Origin: Siccirubricoccus deserti
GTDB taxonomy: Bacteria; Pseudomonadota; Alphaproteobacteria; Acetobacterales; Acetobacteraceae
Reading direction: 5' to 3'
NCBI RefSeq assembly: GCF_014283215.1
Contig: NZ_JACOMF010000002.1
Coordinates: forward strand, 248,001 to 312,000
Length of the DNA: 64,000 nucleotides
A program made the translations under genes and the position numbers. Below the pieces are notes generated by a model. The model saw nothing but the letters and a program-made list of their open reading frames with translations, had not been told where the DNA came from and made no database searches. Below are positions 59,969 through 64,000 of this stretch, in pieces (position 1 is the first letter of the stretch; every line of letters begins with the position of its first letter).

Positions 59969-60586
59969 CTACCGCGCCGGCCGCCCACCCGGCATGGCGC
60001 CGCCGGGCACGCCACCCGGCATCTGCATCGCCTGATAGCCCTGCGGCAGGCGGAAGCGCGCGGCATCCTGCGGGCCGTAGGTGACCTGGGTCGCCTCGAT
60101 CGAGCCGCTGTGGCCTTCATAGCTGCCCTGGCTGCGCAGCATCACCCCGTCGGCGGTGATGCAGGCCTCGCCGCGGTTGCCGCCGTCCTCGTAGCGCCAG
60201 TTGGTGCAGGGGACGCCAGCGATGGTGGCGGTGGAGCCGCGCGAGAAGCGCGCCGTCTCCGGCGGCCGGGTGGGAATGAGCGGACCGCCGCTGCTGCTCC
60301 GCATCGGCATTTCCATGACCATGCGCTGGGCTTCCAGGACCATGGACATCTTCTGCGCCGCCTCATCCATCAGCGACCAGCCCACGCCGCCGGGCATGTC
60401 GACACGTAGCTTCTGCTCGGCGACCAGCCACGACATCCGCATCTCATGCGTGCCGCCGGCGCCCTGGCCGCTGGTCATGCGGTAGGTGACGCTGACGTCG
60501 CGGGTCGGCTTGAACAGCGGCTTCTCCTGCGCCGCGGCGGGCAGGGCCAGCGCGGTGAGCAGCACGGCGGCGGTGACAATTCGCAT
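59969..60586 (-). CDS. Secreted DUF4412-like protein
   Basis: The 205-residue precursor has a signal peptide (RIVTAAVLLTALALPAAAQ). The mature part (VSVTYRMTSGQGAGGTHEMR, KLRVDMPGGVGWSLMDEAAQ, MSMVLEAQRMVMEMPM) looks like the half-barrel fold of DUF4412/LolA-like periplasmic proteins. Two cysteines (PCTNWRYE, GEACITADG) could bond. The C-terminal tail is Gly/Pro/Met-rich. Alphaproteobacteria often have lolA after ftsK; this gene takes that place (50 bp after ftsK) but lacks clear LolA motifs. AAGGAG supports start 60586. Confidence 0.7.
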   Translation of the reverse strand: MRIVTAAVLLTALALPAAAQEKPLFKPTRDVSVTYRMTSGQGAGGTHEMRMSWLVAEQKLRVDMPGGVGWSLMDEAAQKMSMVLEAQRMVMEMPMRSSSGGPLIPTRPPETARFSRGSTATIAGVPCTNWRYEDGGNRGEACITADGVMLRSQGSYEGHSGSIEATQVTYGPQDAARFRLPQGYQAMQMPGGVPGGAMPGGRPAR

Positions 60587-60636
60587 GCGGCGAAACTCCT
60601 TGCGGGGCGTGATTGGGCCGGCCCGCCGCCCTGGCG

Positions 60637-63138
60637 TCAATCCTCGTCGTCCGAGGTTCGCCGCGTCAGCACCTCTCGCTTGCCGACATGGTTGGCCGGG
60701 CCGACCACGCCTTCCTTCTCCATCTGCTCGATCAGCTTGGCGGCGCGGTTGTAGCCGATGTTGAGATGGCGCTGGATGAAGCTGGTGCTGGCCTTGCCCT
60801 CGCGGGAGACCAGCGCCACCGCCTGGTCGAACAGCCCCTTCTCGCCATCCGAGGCGGCGGCGATGCCGGAGAGGGAGAGGCCCTCGCCGCCGCCATCCAG
60901 CTCCTCCTGCGCCTCGGTCACTTCCTCGATGTAGGCGGGCTCGCCCTGCTCGCGCAGGAACTCCACCACCTTCTCCACCTCGGCGTCGGAGACGAAGGGG
61001 CCGTGCACGCGGGCGACGCGGCCGCCGCCGGCCATGTGCAGCATGTCGCCCTGGCCGAGCAGCTGCTCGGCGCCCATCTCGCCGAGGATGGTGCGGCTGT
61101 CGATCTTGCTGGTCACCTGGAAGCTGATGCGGGTCGGGAAGTTGGCCTTGATGGTGCCGGTGATGACATCGACCGAAGGCCGTTGCGTCGCCATGATCAC
61201 ATGGATGCCGGCGGCGCGGGCCATCTGCGCCAGCCGCTGCACCGCCGCCTCGATCTCCTTGCCGGCGACGATCATCAGATCCGCCATCTCGTCGATGACG
61301 ACGACAATCATCGGCAGCGGGGAGAGGGCGAGCGGCTGCTCCTCGAACACCGGCTTGCCGGTTTCCGGGTCGAAGCCGGTCTGCACCTTGCGGGTCAGCA
61401 CCTCGCCGCGAGCGCGGGCCTCGGTCACCTTCTCGTTGTAGCCGCCGATATTGCGCACGCCGAGCTGCGACATGGAGCGGTAGCGCTTCTCCATCTCGCG
61501 CACCGTCCATTTCAGCGCGCCGATCGCCTTGGGCGGCTCGGTCACCACCGGCGCCAGCAGATGCGGGATGCGGTCGTAGACCGACAGCTCCAGCATCTTC
61601 GGGTCGATCATGATGAAGCGGCACTCCTCCGGGCTGAAGCGCCAGAGCAGCGACAGGATCATGGTGTTGATGGCGACCGACTTGCCCGAGCCGGTGGTGC
61701 CGGCGATCAGCAGGTGCGGCATGCGCGCCAGGTCGGCGATGACGGGGTTGCCGCCGATGTCCTTGCCGAGCGCCAGCGGCAGCCGGGCCGGATGCCGCAT
61801 CCAATCCTCGGAGCCCATCATCTCGCTGAAGTAGACCGTCTCCCGCTTGGCGTTCGGCAGCTCGATGCCGATGACGTTGCGGCCGGGGACGGTGGCGATG
61901 CGCACCGCGGTGACATGCATGTTGCGGGCGATGTCGTCGGCCAGGCCGATGACCCGGGCGGATTTGGTGCCCGGCGCCGGCTCCAGCTCATACAACGTGA
62001 CCACCGGCCCTGGGTTGATGGCGGCGATGCGGCCGCGCACCCCGTAATCCTCCAGCACCTGTTCCAGCAGCCGGGCGTTGTTCTGCAGCGCCTCCTCGCT
62101 CGGCCGGCCGACGCGCTTGGTCGGTGGCTCCGCCAGCAGGGTGATGGGCGGCAGCCGCCAGGGGCTGTCGGCGAGGTCGAGGGTCTGCTGCTGCGCCGCG
62201 GCGCTGCGCTTGGGCGGGATGGGCGGGACGACCTTCGGCGGCTTGGCCGCGGCACGCGGCTCGGTGCTGGCCGGCGGGGCGCCGGGGACCGGGGCAATGC
62301 GTGGTTCCGTCCTTCGCCGCGGCACCACGGCGGCGGATCCCTCGGCCGCGGCATCGGCGGCGCGCAGCACGGCGGCCAGATCGGCGCCCGGTGCCGCCCG
62401 CTGGCGGCGCCGCCACAGGGCGGGGAAGCGGATGCGGCCGAACAGCCAGCCGAAGGCTCCGGCCGCGCGGCGCGCCCCGGCACCCCCGACCCGCGCCGCG
62501 CCGACTGCGCCGCGCCGCGCCGCGCGGCCGAGGCCGAGCCATTCGCCGGGCGAGAGGCCAAGCGCGGCGACAGTCAGCAGCAGCGCCACGGCGACGAGCA
62601 GCCCGTTGCCGATCAGCCGGCCGAAGGGGCCGAGCACCGCCTCCGCCATCTCCAGCACCGCGCCGCCGACGATCCCGCCGGCCACGCCGCCCGGGCCAAG
62701 CCCGGCCTGCGTGCCGGGCGGCGCCGGCAGCGGCGACAGGGTCAGCGTCGCGGCGATCGCCGGCAGCGCCGCCAGCAGCGCCGCCAGCCGGGCCGGGAAC
62801 AGGCCGAGGCCGCGATGCGTCGCCAGCCGCCAGGCCCAGGCCAGCAGCGCCACCCCCGGCAGCGCCGCGGCCCAGCCGAAGCCCTGCACCAGCACGTCGG
62901 AGACCACCGCCCCGGTCGGACCGGCAAGGTTCATGGGCGCCCGCGTGGTGGCGGTGGAGAGCGACGGGTCGGCCGGGTCGTGGCTGGCCAGGGCGATCAG
63001 CAGTGCCAACCCGCCGAGGCCCGCGACCAGGCCCAGCAACTCGAACAGCCGGCGCCGGATGGCGGCGCGGACGGCGGGGGAGGCGAAGCGGCGGACGCCG
63101 GAAAGCGGGACAGGGCGATCGGTGGCGGAGCGGGGCAT
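60637..63138 (-). CDS. ftsK: DNA translocase FtsK
   Basis: The 833-residue divisome motor pumps chromosome dimers during septation. Four N-terminal membrane segments ([20 protein letters not shown] onward) anchor it, followed by a Pro/Ala-rich linker shorter than in E. coli. The motor has Walker [17 protein letters not shown] near residue 480, Walker [14 protein letters not shown] near 610, and [20 protein letters not shown] near 643. The gamma winged helix ([20 protein letters not shown] near 778) reads KOPS sites. ATG 63138 is preferred; an upstream ATG at 63228 would add 30 residues with no membrane or coding character. Confidence 0.96.
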   Translation of the reverse strand: MPRSATDRPVPLSGVRRFASPAVRAAIRRRLFELLGLVAGLGGLALLIALASHDPADPSLSTATTRAPMNLAGPTGAVVSDVLVQGFGWAAALPGVALLAWAWRLATHRGLGLFPARLAALLAALPAIAATLTLSPLPAPPGTQAGLGPGGVAGGIVGGAVLEMAEAVLGPFGRLIGNGLLVAVALLLTVAALGLSPGEWLGLGRAARRGAVGAARVGGAGARRAAGAFGWLFGRIRFPALWRRRQRAAPGADLAAVLRAADAAAEGSAAVVPRRRTEPRIAPVPGAPPASTEPRAAAKPPKVVPPIPPKRSAAAQQQTLDLADSPWRLPPITLLAEPPTKRVGRPSEEALQNNARLLEQVLEDYGVRGRIAAINPGPVVTLYELEPAPGTKSARVIGLADDIARNMHVTAVRIATVPGRNVIGIELPNAKRETVYFSEMMGSEDWMRHPARLPLALGKDIGGNPVIADLARMPHLLIAGTTGSGKSVAINTMILSLLWRFSPEECRFIMIDPKMLELSVYDRIPHLLAPVVTEPPKAIGALKWTVREMEKRYRSMSQLGVRNIGGYNEKVTEARARGEVLTRKVQTGFDPETGKPVFEEQPLALSPLPMIVVVIDEMADLMIVAGKEIEAAVQRLAQMARAAGIHVIMATQRPSVDVITGTIKANFPTRISFQVTSKIDSRTILGEMGAEQLLGQGDMLHMAGGGRVARVHGPFVSDAEVEKVVEFLREQGEPAYIEEVTEAQEELDGGGEGLSLSGIAAASDGEKGLFDQAVALVSREGKASTSFIQRHLNIGYNRAAKLIEQMEKEGVVGPANHVGKREVLTRRTSDDED

Positions 63139-63297
63139 GCGGCTCGGTCGGCTTGAGGTTTCGCCGCAGATATACACCGGAACCGATTGGCGGCGCGGCA
63201 AATTGCGCATGGTTGGGTGGGGAGCCAAACCCGCCCGGACGCAAGAAGGGCGCCGGCCCTGCGGCCAGCGTCCCCCGAGGCGCCATTCAGCTTTGGA

Positions 63298-64000
63298 TCA
63301 GAAGACCTTGCTGACCGAGAACAGCACCCGGCCGGCGCAGATGCGCTGGCCGCCATCGGCCCGGTCGGTGACCGGGACGCATTCGCCCTTGTCAATGTTC
63401 GTGCCGTACCAGGCGAGCGTCGCGGTCACGCCGGCGACGATCTCCCGCGACAGGCCGATCGAGTACCAGAGGTAGTCCGGCGTGCCGAAGCGCGGGTTGC
63501 GCTCGATCCATTGGTAGCCGATGCGGCCGGAGGCGGTGAACTCGAAGGGCAGGCTCACGTCGGCGCCGCCCTCGGCATAGTAGCCGCTGCCCGACCGGCC
63601 GAAGAAGTTCGGCGAGTAGTTGAAGGCGGCCAGCAGCTTCACGGGCTCGAAGGTGTAGGACGCCTTCAGGGCGACCTCATGATACTCGTTCAGCTGGGTG
63701 CCGTCCGGCTTGCTCTGGCCCGGATAGAAATAGCCGATGTAGCCGAGGTCAAGGCTCACCCCGCCCAGATCGAAGCGGTAGCCCGCCATCGCGTCCACTT
63801 CCATCCGGGTGTCGTTGAACGGCGCGGCAAGGAAGGTGGCGTTGCTGACGAAGGTGCCGATGTAGAAGCCGCTGTCGTGCTGGAGATCGACCGCGGCCTG
63901 GCCGGCCCAGGTGTTGCGGGTCTGGCTGATGCCGCGGAACAGGTAGTCGCTGGCGACGGTGGGGGTGACGATGAGGGTAAGGCCGAGGCTCTCGATATTG
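63298..64000 (-). CDS. TorF-family outer-membrane protein (5' partial)
   Basis: The frame runs off the window at 64000, so the signal peptide and first strands are missing. Visible sequence starts LTLIVTPTVASDYLFRGISQ, matching the VSDYxFRGISQT signature of the TIGR02001 (TorF) putative porins. HDSGFYIGTFVSNATF, MAGYRFDLGGVSLDLGYIGY and the final VLFSVSKVF with terminal Phe are beta-barrel strands. About 234 residues are seen, near the full length of 240-260. Two cysteines near the end (GECVPV, QRICAG) could form a loop disulfide. Lies upstream of ftsK on the same strand, 159 bp away. Confidence 0.85.
   Translation of the reverse strand, partial: NIESLGLTLIVTPTVASDYLFRGISQTRNTWAGQAAVDLQHDSGFYIGTFVSNATFLAAPFNDTRMEVDAMAGYRFDLGGVSLDLGYIGYFYPGQSKPDGTQLNEYHEVALKASYTFEPVKLLAAFNYSPNFFGRSGSGYYAEGGADVSLPFEFTASGRIGYQWIERNPRFGTPDYLWYSIGLSREIVAGVTATLAWYGTNIDKGECVPVTDRADGGQRICAGRVLFSVSKVF

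Noticed and set aside
60613-63156. An 847-codon plus-strand frame antisense to ftsK
   Set aside because: Composition is Gln/His/Arg/Gly-rich repeats typical of GC-rich shadow frames; ftsK on the other strand is unambiguous.
1-64000. CRISPR arrays, tRNA or rRNA genes, prophage or insertion-sequence transposases
   Set aside because: No regularly spaced repeats, no cloverleaf with CCA-type ends, and no transposase, integrase or phage structural motif was seen on either strand.

Overview
The window is about 70% GC, gene-dense, and reads as a chromosome segment of an alphaproteobacterium close to Roseomonas or another Acetobacteraceae. The reasons are the mutS-glnD-murJ-trpS neighbourhood, the many orphan Bug (tripartite tricarboxylate) and DctP (TRAP) binding proteins, an alphaproteobacterial porin, PhoX, and YcgN, DUF3576 and TorF family proteins. 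This assignment is inferred from gene content only. I saw no rRNA, tRNA, CRISPR array, prophage or intact insertion sequence.

Layout. 1-8.9 kb: 3' end of mutS, glnD (PII uridylyltransferase), a small disordered protein, a CLC chloride transporter with CBS domains, murJ (lipid II flippase) and trpS. 8.9-17.1 kb: a YgjP-type metallopeptidase, an overlapping ycgN / dapA-family / cupin operon, a 39-residue membrane peptide, an AzlC/AzlD exporter pair, a DUF3576 lipoprotein, a porin, a thiamine-phosphate-synthase-like gene head to head with yggS, and an L,D-transpeptidase. 17.2-17.34 kb: a probable small RNA ending in a textbook terminator. 17.4-22.6 kb: a DHA2 MFS exporter, a three-gene nitrile hydratase / thiocyanate hydrolase-like cluster with a split beta subunit, an SH3 protein, and an overlapping DsrE-MoeB pair. 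22.7-27.8 kb: two related Bug receptors, an AapJ-like amino-acid receptor, a two-gene unit of unknown function sharing an NSPN motif, a pxpA (5-oxoprolinase A) relic and an alpha/beta hydrolase.

28.0-33.9 kb is an iron-sulfur and thio-transfer block: an IscR-type operator, iscR, two different cysteine desulfurases, a 2Fe-2S ferredoxin, tenA and mnmA. IscS would supply sulfur to MnmA for tRNA 2-thiolation; no iscU or hscAB is in the block. 33.9-44.9 kb: a frameshifted acyl-carrier-protein relic, a luciferase-like oxidoreductase, two MFS transporters, a cyclase-family hydrolase, MmgE/PrpD, trxC, PhoX and uppP. 45.2-50.9 kb: two DctP receptors plus the broken tail of a third, a DUF1275 protein, a crotonase lacking both usual glutamates, and ahcY with a palindromic operator-like site upstream. 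51.1-57.7 kb: a PQQ-type sugar dehydrogenase with its cytochrome c, rph-rdgB, a LOG-family hydrolase, YqhA, an RraA-like protein and a GFA-family protein. 57.7-64 kb: two more Bug receptors, a DUF4412-like secreted protein, ftsK, and a TorF outer-membrane protein cut by the window end.

The less ordinary content is mostly non-coding or decayed: a candidate sRNA, a dispersed bipartite repeat of about 75 bp (three good copies and one degenerate), operator-like palindromes at iscR and ahcY, and three clear gene relics (ACP, PxpA, DctP). The most system-like novelty is the NSPN-motif gene pair at 25.0-25.9 kb and the three-subunit NHase/SCNase-like cluster at 19.0-20.3 kb.
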